From Algoriphagus ornithinivorans (lineage in GTDB: Bacteria; Bacteroidota; Bacteroidia; Cytophagales; Cyclobacteriaceae): 64,000 nucleotides of DNA. This document shows positions 43,867-51,977 of this stretch, piece after piece. The stretch covers positions 393,627-457,626 of the forward strand of contig NZ_FOVW01000003.1 of the NCBI RefSeq assembly GCF_900115305.1. The letters are read 5' to 3'. The translations under genes were made by a program, and so were the position numbers. How positions within the stretch are numbered: position 1 is the stretch's first letter; every line of letters starts with the position of its first letter. The notes beneath the pieces were generated by a model. It did not search any database, was not told the DNA's origin, and was given only the letters and a program-made list of their open reading frames with translations.

Positions 43867-44428
43867 GATACTGTTTTTTGAGGTAATATCCGGGTGCAAG
43901 ATAACCCAAAAGGATTGCAAAACCGGACAGTAAATACTGTTCTGAAACCGGCAACATAAAACTGATTACTGCCGCTACTAGAAGTAATAATCCACCGCCT
44001 TTGACAACTTTAGCTTTAATTAAAGCTCCAGTCACAAACATTCCAATCCCTGCCAAAATCAAAATGATAGGGTTTTGATTGAAGGAAATAATAGGCATAA
44101 AAGCCAGGATGATGATAATCCCCACGAATACCGTAATCCAAAGCTGGTTGATCACATCAGAAATATGAGATTTAACCCTTGCTTTTCTGGATAGCTGCAT
44201 ACCTTTCCAAAAACTGATAAAGGCAGCAGGCACCACTAACAACCATACGATGTAAGGATATTCATAGCCAAGATTAAATAGTATGTAATGGCCAAAATTA
44301 CACAAGGCTATCACCCAGCCCCATAAGAGCATTTGAAACCCACCGTCCCCGGCCGTTTCTCTTTTTGCATTTGAAATCATCTCCGTAATAATGCGAAGTG
44401 ATTCAGAACCTGAAAGTTGTTTTTCCAT
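43853..44428 (-). CDS. Small membrane protein co-encoded with a winged-helix regulator
   Basis: A 191-residue protein with six likely helices, the first near residue 32 (MLLWGWVIALCNFGHYILF) and the last ending in LLGYLAPGYYLKKQYRERV. The first ~25 residues are cytoplasmic and charged (SESLRIITEMISNAKRET). No catalytic motif is recognised. The gene overlaps the regulator by 14 bp and has a perfect 17-bp palindrome 37 bp before its start. By context it may sense a membrane signal for the regulator; this is inference. Confidence 0.75.
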   Translation of the reverse strand: MEKQLSGSESLRIITEMISNAKRETAGDGGFQMLLWGWVIALCNFGHYILFNLGYEYPYIVWLLVVPAAFISFWKGMQLSRKARVKSHISDVINQLWITVFVGIIIILAFMPIISFNQNPIILILAGIGMFVTGALIKAKVVKGGGLLLLVAAVISFMLPVSEQYLLSGFAILLGYLAPGYYLKKQYRERV

Positions 44429-44465
44429 AGTGTCAGATAATTGATCTTCGATGCAAATATAAATA

Positions 44466-44482
44466 GGTTTATTTTATAAACC
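44466..44482. promoter_or_regulatory. Candidate operator, copy 1 (perfect palindrome)
   Basis: GGTTTATTTTATAAACC: perfect 7-bp arms GGTTTAT and ATAAACC around TTT, 37 bp upstream of the membrane-protein/regulator operon. A near copy precedes the next gene on the same strand (43546-43562). This fits autoregulation plus one target. Confidence 0.7.
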
Positions 44483-44641
44483 AATCTATAATTATTTTTT
44501 TAGAGAGAAAATAATTGATTTACTTGCTTAAAATTCAGACCCTAACAGCACTTGAAATCGAGCATGTCCGAATCGACAGACACAGGAATGTTTCTATTTT
44601 GCGAGATTCCATGTGACAATTGAAAAGCAAATTATAAACAC

Positions 44642-45094
44642 ATGAAAAACATTTTCAAAGCGGAAGTTACCGAAGAGCTAATCGACCGAATCAACCGATT
44701 AAATCCCGATACGCAACCAAATTGGGGTAAAATGAAAGTGGATCAAATGCTGGCACATTGTGCAGTGGCATATGAAATGGCCTTCACAGATAAGCATCCC
44801 AAACCCAATGCTTTGATGCGTTTTTTGCTCAAAACTTTTGTAAAAAAAGGAGTGGTCAATGAAAAACCATATCCTAGAAATGCCCGTACAGCACCTGTTT
44901 TCATTATTTCAGACAGGAGAGATTTTGAAAGAGAAAAGAACCAATTGATTACTTACTTACGGAAAACTCAAAAATTCGGCGAAGATCATTTTGAAGGGAA
45001 AGAATCACCTTCTTTTGGGCCTATGACTGCTCAAGAGTGGAATAACTTGTTTTACAAACATTTGGATCATCACCTTACTCAGTTTGGTGTATAA
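44642..45094 (+). CDS. DUF1569 (DinB-superfamily-like) protein
   Basis: A 150-residue cytoplasmic protein. PNWGKMKVDQMLAHCAVAYEMA and the end block WNNLFYKHLDHHLTQFGV are typical of DUF1569, a four-helix bundle related to DinB. The His residues (AHC, LDHH) could bind a metal, as in the DinB superfamily. No enzyme activity is established. Single gene; divergent from the membrane protein/regulator operon across 213 bp. Confidence 0.82.
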   Translation: MKNIFKAEVTEELIDRINRLNPDTQPNWGKMKVDQMLAHCAVAYEMAFTDKHPKPNALMRFLLKTFVKKGVVNEKPYPRNARTAPVFIISDRRDFEREKNQLITYLRKTQKFGEDHFEGKESPSFGPMTAQEWNNLFYKHLDHHLTQFGV

Positions 45095-45232
45095 AAACCA
45101 TAAAGCCATCATGGACACATTCTCTTCTGAGATCTTTGTACCAATGATTTGATCCCAGAGAATAATTAGCCTCACACATTTTTTATTTTTAGTTGAACTT
45201 CTTATTATCGAGGATCAGTAAAATCTCTCGAA

Positions 45233-45868
45233 ATGAAACAGCTTTTAGGAATTCTTCTTTTTTTCTCTTTGACCTCGGCATTTGGACAGGATAACGCTCT
45301 TCTAAAATTGGAAGCAGAAAGAGCTTGGGAGAGAGGCTTCTATCAATCAATGCGATTCCCAAGGGAAGCATTGAGAAGTAAAACTGGGGGTTATGTGAGT
45401 TTGGCCTTAAAATTTGATTCTACAGGTGCAATTGATAGTTACCGACTTGATCAGGAAGACAAAGCTTTTTTCAATAAGGAAGTTCTGAAAGGATTTGAGG
45501 CAGCTCAAAAAAATTGGAATCCGATCATTGTAGATGACAAAGATCTAAATCAGGAATATCTCCTTGTTTTCAGTTTTGAAATGTTGAGCGAGGAAAAGGA
45601 ATCAAATAAAAATCGTGCAATCCGCTACGTGCAAAAAAATAAGCCTGAGAAGGCATTTAAAATTGTCAATAGATTGGTTCAGGACTATCCTTTCGACCAG
45701 GAATTTTTAAGGTTTCGTTCGCAAATACACCGGCAATTGGGACAAGAACAAGAGGCAACGGCAGATCTTTTAAAAGCTCAAAATCTGGAAAGCAGTATTA
45801 TTTCTTCCCTGTCTTTTAAGGTTTTTGGTGTTACGAGCACGCGACAGATTTCTGGAAAGACTTTTTAA
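45233..45868 (+). CDS. Secreted TonB-C-like domain with repeat-helical C-terminal part
   Basis: A 211-residue exported protein (signal peptide MKQLLGILLFFSLTSAFGQ). Residues about 35-120 resemble the TonB C-terminal fold: FPREALRSKTGGYVSLALKFDSTGAIDSYRL and KGFEAAQKNWNPIIVDDK. It has no inner-membrane anchor and no proline-rich linker, so it cannot be a classic TonB. Residues 125-195 look like one or two TPR-type helical pairs (KNKPEKAFKIVNRLVQDYP). The end FKVFGVTSTRQISGK is matched in the following gene, which is a divergent paralogue. The function is unknown. Confidence 0.65.
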   Translation: MKQLLGILLFFSLTSAFGQDNALLKLEAERAWERGFYQSMRFPREALRSKTGGYVSLALKFDSTGAIDSYRLDQEDKAFFNKEVLKGFEAAQKNWNPIIVDDKDLNQEYLLVFSFEMLSEEKESNKNRAIRYVQKNKPEKAFKIVNRLVQDYPFDQEFLRFRSQIHRQLGQEQEATADLLKAQNLESSIISSLSFKVFGVTSTRQISGKTF

Positions 45869-46042
45869 AAGTTCAGTTTTTTTCAAGACACTAATAATCA
45901 AGGAGTGATGGAAAGCATCAAAATAATATTTGGCAAAAAGCTAAAAACCTTGATTTCCTAATTATTTTTTAATACAGATACTAACTTAATAGGTTTTACT
46001 ACGTTAGATTATTAAATTCATACGCAACCAAATTCAATTAAC

Positions 46043-46648
46043 ATGAAAAAGCTACTTGTTTTATCCATTTTTCTCTTGAATTTTTCATTAGGGAGCATGG
46101 CACAAAATTCAGAAGGAATCCATGAGTTTAATAAATTTATGTCCAAAAATCTCCAATATGGTAGTGAACTGAGGTCGGAGCGCATTGAGGGACCAGTAAC
46201 ATTTGTTATTCAATTTGATGAAAGTGGAAAATTGAAACAAAACCCAATGCTAGTAGCAGGAAACAAAATGCTTGAAGAAGAGGTAACAAGAACCTTTGAC
46301 AAATTAATTGCTGAAGGTAGCCCTGCTTTGGTAGGTCCTGAATACTTTGGGCAGGAATATTTACTGACGGTTCAATTTAAATTAGCGGGAACGGAAAAAA
46401 CCGGCTTTTATATTCCAGAAAGATCAGAGTCTGCAGCTCATATTCTTGAAAAGCTGAATAAAAAAATTGCCGAAAACCCTTATTTCGTAAACTATTATAA
46501 AGAGAGAGCAGCTTTCTACGAAAACATGGGAAATTCTATTTTGGCTGACTTGGACAAAAAACAAATTGAGCTACTTGAAAGCAAGCAGTTGACAACTATA
46601 CTAGTTGTTGGGTATAACAGCACGAGAAAATCTCTTTCAGCGGAATAA
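46043..46648 (+). CDS. Secreted TonB-C-like protein, paralogue of the previous gene
   Basis: A 201-residue exported protein (signal peptide MKKLLVLSIFLLNFSLGSMAQ). It has the same layout as its neighbour: a TonB-C-like beta part (ERIEGPVTFVIQFDESGKLKQ, EEVTRTFDKLIAEG, GQEYLLTVQFKL), then a helical part (AHILEKLNKKIAENPYFVNYYKERA) and a closing VVGYNSTRKSLSAE. Sequence identity is low but both ends and domain order agree. The pair likely arose by old duplication. The function is unknown. Confidence 0.65.
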   Translation: MKKLLVLSIFLLNFSLGSMAQNSEGIHEFNKFMSKNLQYGSELRSERIEGPVTFVIQFDESGKLKQNPMLVAGNKMLEEEVTRTFDKLIAEGSPALVGPEYFGQEYLLTVQFKLAGTEKTGFYIPERSESAAHILEKLNKKIAENPYFVNYYKERAAFYENMGNSILADLDKKQIELLESKQLTTILVVGYNSTRKSLSAE

Positions 46649-46742
46649 ATCTGAGTGATTGAAAAGCCTTTCAATGAAAAAGCATCGCGTATTCCTATTG
46701 AAACTTTGTTGAAGTTTTCAGATAGTCCATCTTCTTTCAACG

Positions 46743-47240
46743 ATGAAAACTATGTATAAAATCCTAGTCCTTCCACTCATTTTTTTGGGTCTAATTTCCT
46801 GTGGAAAACAAGAAAAAAAGGAGTTCTCTGATTCTGAATTAGAAAATGAAACGGGGCAAGTAGCTATGGGAGATTTTCCAGATACAATAGAAATACCTAT
46901 TGAATCAGGAGATAATTCTCAAAACTCATTAGACTGGGAAGGAACTTACAGGGGTATTCTACCCTGTGCCGACTGCGAAGGAATAGAAACCAAAATCACA
47001 CTTTCTGCCAATGGGACTTATGAATACAAAGCGTCCTATTTGGGGAAAAATGACGCATTGGAAGAGTCTTACACAGGCCCATTTGTTTGGGATGAAAAAG
47101 GAAGCGAAATCACACTTTCAGGATTAGGCGGAGCTTCAAGAAGATACAAGGTAGGAGAAGGCAAAATTTGGCATTTGGACAATGAGGGAAATGTCATCAA
47201 GGGCGATCTTGCTCAAAGGTATATTCTGAAGAAAGAATAA
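46743..47240 (+). CDS. NlpE-like lipoprotein
   Basis: A 165-residue lipoprotein (lipobox GLISC at residue 20). After an acidic linker the NlpE N-terminal domain follows: WEGTYRGILPCADCEGIETKITLSANGTYEYKASYLG, with the CxxC of the family, then FVWDEKGSEITLSGLGG. In E. coli NlpE relays surface and copper stress to Cpx; here only the fold and location are implied. Its stop codon directly abuts that of convergent oxyR, with no terminator between them. Confidence 0.87.
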   Translation: MKTMYKILVLPLIFLGLISCGKQEKKEFSDSELENETGQVAMGDFPDTIEIPIESGDNSQNSLDWEGTYRGILPCADCEGIETKITLSANGTYEYKASYLGKNDALEESYTGPFVWDEKGSEITLSGLGGASRRYKVGEGKIWHLDNEGNVIKGDLAQRYILKKE

Positions 47241-48173
47241 TTACTTAAAACGGACGATCTTGCCATGAGCCTTTGAGGTCATCTCTTGTGGGATGGCCTC
47301 TGTTATTTCATTGTACAGCAGTTCCACTAGTTTTTGTTTCAAAAAACTTCTATTCAGAATAATACTCACTTCCCTAGTTGGCGGGAGCCCTTCAAATGGT
47401 CTTAATCTTGACTTTTCCTCATCAGATAATTCGAACGTTGCCAACTCCGGAAGCAGCGTCATTCCTTGGTAGCGATTGACCATATTTTTCAAACCTTCCA
47501 AAGACCCACTCTCATAATGGAAATTTTGATGGCCACTATTACTCTGATCGCAAAAATTGATCACCTGATCCCTAAAACAGTGACCCTGTTGCATGATCCA
47601 GAGCTCTTCTGATTTAATTTGATTAGCCTTTATTTCCTTTTGTGCTAATAGTGGATGACTTTTGGATAGGTAAGCATAAAACTTTTCATAAAACATGGGT
47701 TTTTCCACAATCCCAGACTCCCCGAGAGGAGTCACTATGATACCCATATCCAATTCATCATTTTTCAACTTTCTTACTACCTCCTCGGTGACCATTTCTT
47801 GAACATCCAGTTTTACATTGGGATATTTCTCCAAGAAACTCCTCACAAATCGATATAAAAGATATGGAGCTAGAGTTGGAATAATTCCCAATTTGATAGT
47901 GCCAGAAATATCACCCTTCAACTGAGCAACCAGTTCCAAAACGCCTCTACTTTCGGATACCACCTTTTTCGCCTGAGCGATAATCTGCACTCCAATCTCA
48001 GTAGGAATAACAGGCATTTTACTTCTATCAAAAAGTATAACTCCAAGCTCGTTTTCCAATTTGGATAGTTGAGCACTCAAAGTTGGCTGCGTTACAAAAC
48101 AAGACTCAGCTGCTTGGCCAAAATGCCTGTGTTTATCCACAGCTATTAGGTATTCGAGTTGTTGAATGGTCAT
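47241..48173 (-). CDS. oxyR: LysR-type peroxide sensor OxyR
   Basis: A 310-residue LysR regulator. The N-terminal helix-turn-helix (TIQQLEYLIAVDKHRHFGQAAESCFVTQPTLSAQLSKLE) is followed by the effector domain. The redox cysteines are Cys199 in GHCFRDQ and Cys208 in INFCDQS, the same numbers as E. coli OxyR when the ATG at 48173 is used. That supports this start over the TTG two codons upstream. H2O2 would form the Cys199-Cys208 disulfide and switch on defence genes. Its neighbours include several thiol and peroxide genes within 5 kb. Confidence 0.93.
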   Translation of the reverse strand: MTIQQLEYLIAVDKHRHFGQAAESCFVTQPTLSAQLSKLENELGVILFDRSKMPVIPTEIGVQIIAQAKKVVSESRGVLELVAQLKGDISGTIKLGIIPTLAPYLLYRFVRSFLEKYPNVKLDVQEMVTEEVVRKLKNDELDMGIIVTPLGESGIVEKPMFYEKFYAYLSKSHPLLAQKEIKANQIKSEELWIMQQGHCFRDQVINFCDQSNSGHQNFHYESGSLEGLKNMVNRYQGMTLLPELATFELSDEEKSRLRPFEGLPPTREVSIILNRSFLKQKLVELLYNEITEAIPQEMTSKAHGKIVRFK

Positions 48174-48249
48174 AGTCAAAAATACTTTCTTTACTAATAT
48201 AGAAAAAGGCTCAAGAGTTCAGCCAACTCAAAAAATCATCTATCACTTA

Positions 48250-48348
48250 TTTTTCATGTGTCTATAATTGATTTTCAAAGGTCACATGGAATCTAGCGTT
48301 CTTGATAGTCATCTCTGTGTGTAACGGCTACTTCATGCTCGATTTCAT
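48250..48348. repeat. Dispersed ~100-bp intergenic repeat, copy 2
   Basis: Same-orientation relative of 6621-6720, sharing the start TTTTTCATGTG, the core AAAGGTCACATGGAATCT and the end CATGCTCGATTTCAT. The middle is diverged. ATGGAATCTAGC and the reverse complement of the end pair imperfectly. It fills much of the 275 bp between oxyR and the Gfo/Idh gene, so it could carry promoter or RNA signals for either. Confidence 0.7.
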
Positions 48349-48454
48349 CAATTCATCCCTACAATAGCATTCCTATCAAACAGTATTTCGCTTTCCTCAG
48401 GAATTAAAGTATTTTAATCATTCATAATGCATTCAAACCCAATAACCTATCATC

Positions 48455-49753
48455 ATGTCAAAACATTCTTTTTCCAGAAGGAAATTTCTAGGAACCAGCT
48501 TACTCACCGGAGCAGGACTCAGCCTTGCTCCTCAATTCGGATTTGCTCAAACTTCTAAGCCAAACCCACAAACCATTCGACTGGGTTTTATTGGAGTAGG
48601 ACGACAGGCCATGGGCTTGCTCAATAGAATGATGAGCATTGAAGGAGTTGATGTCTTAGCAGCTGCAGATGTTTACGAGATCAAAAGAAGGAGATTTGAA
48701 CAGCGTGTTCAAAAAGTATATGCTGATCAAAAAAGAACAGCTCCACCCTTCAATTTATACGAGGACTACCAGGAGCTCCTAGCCAATCCGAATATCGATG
48801 CAGTAGTCATTGCCACTCCAGATCATTGGCATGCAAAAATTGCAATAGATGCCTGCAAAGCGAAGAAAGATATCTACCTCGAAAAGCCCTTAACATTTAC
48901 CGTATTTGAAGGTCAGGAATTGATCAAAGCAGTAAGGGAAAATGCAATCGTTTTGGCAGTTGGAAGTATGCAGCGCTCTGCAGTGAACTTTCAAACTGCA
49001 GCTCATCATGTGCAAAAGGGAAGATTGGGAAAAATTAAACAAGTCCTAGTCCATGTAGGAGATAATCCTCATCCCAAGCCTTTTGATTTAACACCTGAAG
49101 CGATTCCAAGCGGATTAAATTGGGAAAAATGGCTGGGCCCGATTCAAGAAATCCCGTATCACCCGAATTTGAACCCGCCTATTTCTTTAAATCCAGAGGA
49201 GAATGAAAAACTCTGGGCAGCCTGGAGATGGTTTGAAGAAACAGGAGGTGGTCTGATGACTGATTGGGGAGCGCATATGATTGATGTAGCTCAATGGGGA
49301 TTAGGAATGGACAGAAACGGACCCGTGAAAGTTATCCCAGCTACCGAAGGAAAGCCTCTCACCTATCAATATTCAGACGGAATAGAAATGTTGATAACTT
49401 CATTTGATGAGGGAAGACAGGGAGTAAAGTTTATGGGAGAAAAAGGCTGGATTAAGGTCTCAAGAGGAAATTATGATACTTCAATCCCTGAATTAGCCTT
49501 GGATAAGAGTTCAGATAATTTTTCATTCAATCAACATCATGTGGATTTTATTGAATCGATAAGAAGGAGAAAAGACCCTATTGTTCCGGTAGAAATCGGC
49601 CATAGCACCTGTACAGTTTGCACCATTGGAAATATCGCTAAGAAGTTGGGAAGACCTCTGGATTGGGACCCAATCAATCAAAATTTCGGGAAGGATTATG
49701 AAGCCAATACCCATTTGCACTATACCTATCAAAATAATATAGCCTTAACCTAA
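48455..49753 (+). CDS. Tat-exported Gfo/Idh/MocA-family oxidoreductase
   Basis: A 432-residue NAD(P)-dependent oxidoreductase. The N-terminus carries a twin-arginine signal (SFSRRKFLGTSLLTGAGLSL), so it is folded in the cytoplasm and exported with its cofactor. The Rossmann part has LGFIGVGRQAMGLL, and the EKP motif is in DIYLEKPLTF (about 148). The C-terminal domain has WRWFEETGGGLMTDWGAHMIDVAQWGL, typical of the exported Bacteroidota group. Substrates in this group are sugars or sugar derivatives; none can be named. It lies 13 bp before the double-thioredoxin gene, so probably co-transcribed. Confidence 0.9.
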   Translation: MSKHSFSRRKFLGTSLLTGAGLSLAPQFGFAQTSKPNPQTIRLGFIGVGRQAMGLLNRMMSIEGVDVLAAADVYEIKRRRFEQRVQKVYADQKRTAPPFNLYEDYQELLANPNIDAVVIATPDHWHAKIAIDACKAKKDIYLEKPLTFTVFEGQELIKAVRENAIVLAVGSMQRSAVNFQTAAHHVQKGRLGKIKQVLVHVGDNPHPKPFDLTPEAIPSGLNWEKWLGPIQEIPYHPNLNPPISLNPEENEKLWAAWRWFEETGGGLMTDWGAHMIDVAQWGLGMDRNGPVKVIPATEGKPLTYQYSDGIEMLITSFDEGRQGVKFMGEKGWIKVSRGNYDTSIPELALDKSSDNFSFNQHHVDFIESIRRRKDPIVPVEIGHSTCTVCTIGNIAKKLGRPLDWDPINQNFGKDYEANTHLHYTYQNNIALT

Positions 49754-49766
49754 GCAAGCAATTTCT

Positions 49767-50972
49767 ATGAAGATAAATAATACATTCCTAATGTGGATAA
49801 CTCTCCTTGGAATCAGCTTTTCCTGCTCTCAAAAGAAGGAGTCAGTATTGATTCAAGATGAGTTGAAAGAAGACTTATCCACATTTGTTGCTAACCCCCA
49901 GCTGGTGGAAGAGCAGCCCATCAATCAATTGCAAATAGGCGATTCCGCTCCTCCATTCAACCTTCCAGCTGTAGATGGAAATTACTATAGTCTGGAGGAT
50001 TTTGGGGATTCTGATGTATTGGTGGTCAATTTTACCTGTAATCACTGCCCGACAGCGCAGGCCTACGAAGACAGATTTATCCAAACTGTGGATAAATACA
50101 AAAATGAGTCTGTAGCTTTTGTAGCAATATCCTCCAATAGCCCCATTGCCATTCTTCCTGAAGAATTGGGTTACACGGATTTGAGTGATTCATTTGAGGA
50201 AATGGGAATCCGTGCTGAAATGAAAAATTTCAATTTTCCTTACCTCTATGATGGGGATACGCATGAGTTTTCCACAGCCTATGGCCCAACTGCAACCCCA
50301 CATGTTTTTGTTTTCGACAAAAACAGGAAGTTGACTTATTCCGGAAGGATCGACCGTTCTGAAAAGCCCGGAACTGCCAATGCAGAGGATCTACATCAGG
50401 CAATAGACTTTACTTTAAAAGGCGAGGCATTACCAGCGGATCAGGCTCAAACCCCGGCATTCGGTTGCTCTATGAAATGGGCATGGAAAAATGAATACAC
50501 CATCAAAATGAACAAAGAATGGGAAGAAAAACCTGTGACTTTGGAAAAGTTATCCACATCGGGATTAGCGGATTTACTTCAAAATAAAACGGATGAACTG
50601 ATGCTGGTAAATTTCTGGGCCACTTGGTGTGGGCCCTGTATCATGGAGTATCCTGAATTCATCACCATGCAAAGAATGTATGGAGAGCGGGATTTCCAGT
50701 TTGTCTCCATCTCCATGGATAGTCCGGATCAAGAAGCCAAAGCTTTGAAATTCCTGAAAGGAAAAGCCTCTGCTCTGCCTAATTATATCATGGATGCAAA
50801 AGATAAATATGAGGTCATTGATGTAGTAGGAAAAGAATGGGATGGGAGTTTACCCGTCACATTATTGATAGAACCAGGAGGAAATATTTATTACAAAAAA
50901 CATGGCCCTATTAATGACTTACTCTTGAAACAGAAAATAGTAGATCATCCTATGATTGGGCGGTATTATTAG
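49767..50972 (+). CDS. Lipoprotein with two thioredoxin-fold domains
   Basis: A 401-residue protein with a lipobox (GISFSC at residue 20). Domain 1 (about 52-225) is AhpC/Redoxin-like: GDSAPPFNLPAVDGNYYSLEDF, VNFTCNHCPTAQAYEDRF, TATPHVFVFDKNRKL, with a CxxC pair. Domain 2 (about 250-400) is TlpA/thioredoxin-like: LVNFWATWCGPCIMEYPEF with a classic WCGPC, and GSLPVTLLIEPGG. Two redox centres in one chain suggest internal electron relay or a reductase for two partners in the periplasm. Terminator at 50986. Confidence 0.87.
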   Translation: MKINNTFLMWITLLGISFSCSQKKESVLIQDELKEDLSTFVANPQLVEEQPINQLQIGDSAPPFNLPAVDGNYYSLEDFGDSDVLVVNFTCNHCPTAQAYEDRFIQTVDKYKNESVAFVAISSNSPIAILPEELGYTDLSDSFEEMGIRAEMKNFNFPYLYDGDTHEFSTAYGPTATPHVFVFDKNRKLTYSGRIDRSEKPGTANAEDLHQAIDFTLKGEALPADQAQTPAFGCSMKWAWKNEYTIKMNKEWEEKPVTLEKLSTSGLADLLQNKTDELMLVNFWATWCGPCIMEYPEFITMQRMYGERDFQFVSISMDSPDQEAKALKFLKGKASALPNYIMDAKDKYEVIDVVGKEWDGSLPVTLLIEPGGNIYYKKHGPINDLLLKQKIVDHPMIGRYY

Positions 50973-50985
50973 ACTAGAAAATTGA

Positions 50986-51012
50986 AAACCATCCAGTTAG
51001 GATGGTTTTTTT
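50986..51012 (+). terminator. Terminator after the double-thioredoxin gene
   Basis: AAACCATCC (50986-50994) pairs with GGATGGTTT (51000-51008) around a 5-nt loop, followed by a run of T. It ends the Gfo/Idh-thioredoxin transcript. Confidence 0.9.
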
Positions 51013-51042
51013 TATGATTAGACTTTATTTAAAGCATTTTTC

Positions 51043-51053
51043 CAATTAAATTG
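51043..51053. promoter_or_regulatory. Candidate OhrR-type operator
   Basis: CAATTAAATTG is a perfect 5-bp-arm palindrome, 19 bp before the start of the OhrR-like gene. It equals the core of the Bacillus OhrR operator half (TACAATTAAATTGTA), although the outer bases here (TC and AG) do not match. Confidence 0.6.
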
Positions 51054-51072
51054 AGTCAAATACAAATTAGCT

Positions 51073-51501
51073 ATGTCAGATCTTAAAGACCTTTCCCTCC
51101 TGCTTTATACGAACTCCAGACTTTTGATTCAGGCTTTCCAATTGAGGCTTAAAGAACTGGAATTGACTTATCCACAATATTTAACTCTTTCGGTTCTTTG
51201 GGAAGAAGATGGTCAGTATGTCAATCAAATAGGTGAAAAATTGGAATTGGACTCCGGAACTTTAACTCCCTTGATCAAAAAGCTCGAATCTCAGAATTAT
51301 GTCAAGAGAATTAGAAGTGAGGCAGATGAAAGAAAAGTAAAAGTGGAATTAACCTATCCAGGGAAAAGTCTTCAAAGTAAGGTGGAAACCATTATTCAAA
51401 ATTTAGAAGCTGAATTCGAGCAAATTGACAGTTTGGATATCTCAAAATTGAACAAGCAGCTCCAAGACTTGTTTAGGGAGATAAAAACAGCCAAAAAATA
51501 A
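51073..51501 (+). CDS. MarR-family OhrR-like regulator lacking the sensing cysteine
   Basis: A 142-residue MarR-type regulator closest in pattern to OhrR: LTYPQYLTLSVLWEEDGQYVNQIGEKLELDSGTLTPLIKKLE and the RSEADERKVKVELT wing follow Bacillus OhrR closely. OhrR senses organic hydroperoxides with a Cys near residue 15 (LCFLLYASSR). The aligned stretch here is LSLLLYTNSR, so Ser8 replaces the Cys, and the whole protein contains no cysteine. It lies 1 bp before ohr and has an OhrR-like palindrome upstream. It may bind DNA constitutively or sense another ligand. Confidence 0.88.
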   Translation: MSDLKDLSLLLYTNSRLLIQAFQLRLKELELTYPQYLTLSVLWEEDGQYVNQIGEKLELDSGTLTPLIKKLESQNYVKRIRSEADERKVKVELTYPGKSLQSKVETIIQNLEAEFEQIDSLDISKLNKQLQDLFREIKTAKK

Positions 51502-51502
51502 T

Positions 51503-51922
51503 ATGGAAAAACTGAATATCGATTACACTGCGGTTGCTGTCAACACCGGAGGTAGAAAAGGTCATGTCCGCACTGACGACGGAAAATTAGATTTTGATGT
51601 ATCCATGCCTAAAGAAATTGGGGGAGATGGAGAAAAAACCAATCCGGAACAATTATTTGCTGCGGCCTATGCTTCCTGCTTTGGAGGAGCCTTGGGTGCC
51701 GTTGCCGGCAAAACGAGTTTGAGAGATTCAGAAATTAAAGCGAAAGTACATTTGGGAAATTATGGCCCAAATAGCTTTGGTTTGGCTGTAGATATAGAAG
51801 TGAAAATCCCTCATGCACAATCTTTGGAGCATGCTCAAAAATTAGTAGAAGCGGCTCATGAAGTTTGCCCTTATTCCAAAGCCACTCGCGGGAATATTGA
51901 GGTCAATGTGAAGGCGGTTTAA
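51503..51922 (+). CDS. ohr: Organic hydroperoxide resistance protein Ohr
   Basis: A 139-residue thiol peroxidase of the Ohr/OsmC family that reduces lipid and organic hydroperoxides. Active-site Cys59 is in AYASCFGGAL and the resolving Cys122 in HEVCPYSKAT. Arg18 and Glu49 are at the usual positions for Ohr. Length and spacing favour Ohr over OsmC. One base separates it from the upstream OhrR-like regulator, so they form an operon. Confidence 0.93.
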   Translation: MEKLNIDYTAVAVNTGGRKGHVRTDDGKLDFDVSMPKEIGGDGEKTNPEQLFAAAYASCFGGALGAVAGKTSLRDSEIKAKVHLGNYGPNSFGLAVDIEVKIPHAQSLEHAQKLVEAAHEVCPYSKATRGNIEVNVKAV

Positions 51923-51977
51923 AAGTTATAAGAAGGCTTTAAAATCAGGATTCTAATGCAAATCAGCGGTGTCGGGG

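Noticed and set aside
43867..43920. Longer regulator start at 43920
   Set aside because: The extra 18 residues are encoded wholly within the upstream membrane-protein gene and lack similarity; the GTG at 43866 gives the usual N-terminus.
49875..51176. Four exact DnaA boxes within 1.3 kb (49875, 50087, 50550, 51168) as a second origin-like cluster
   Set aside because: All lie inside coding sequence of two genes where the bases encode ordinary residues, spacing is wide and irregular, and there is no AT-rich gap.
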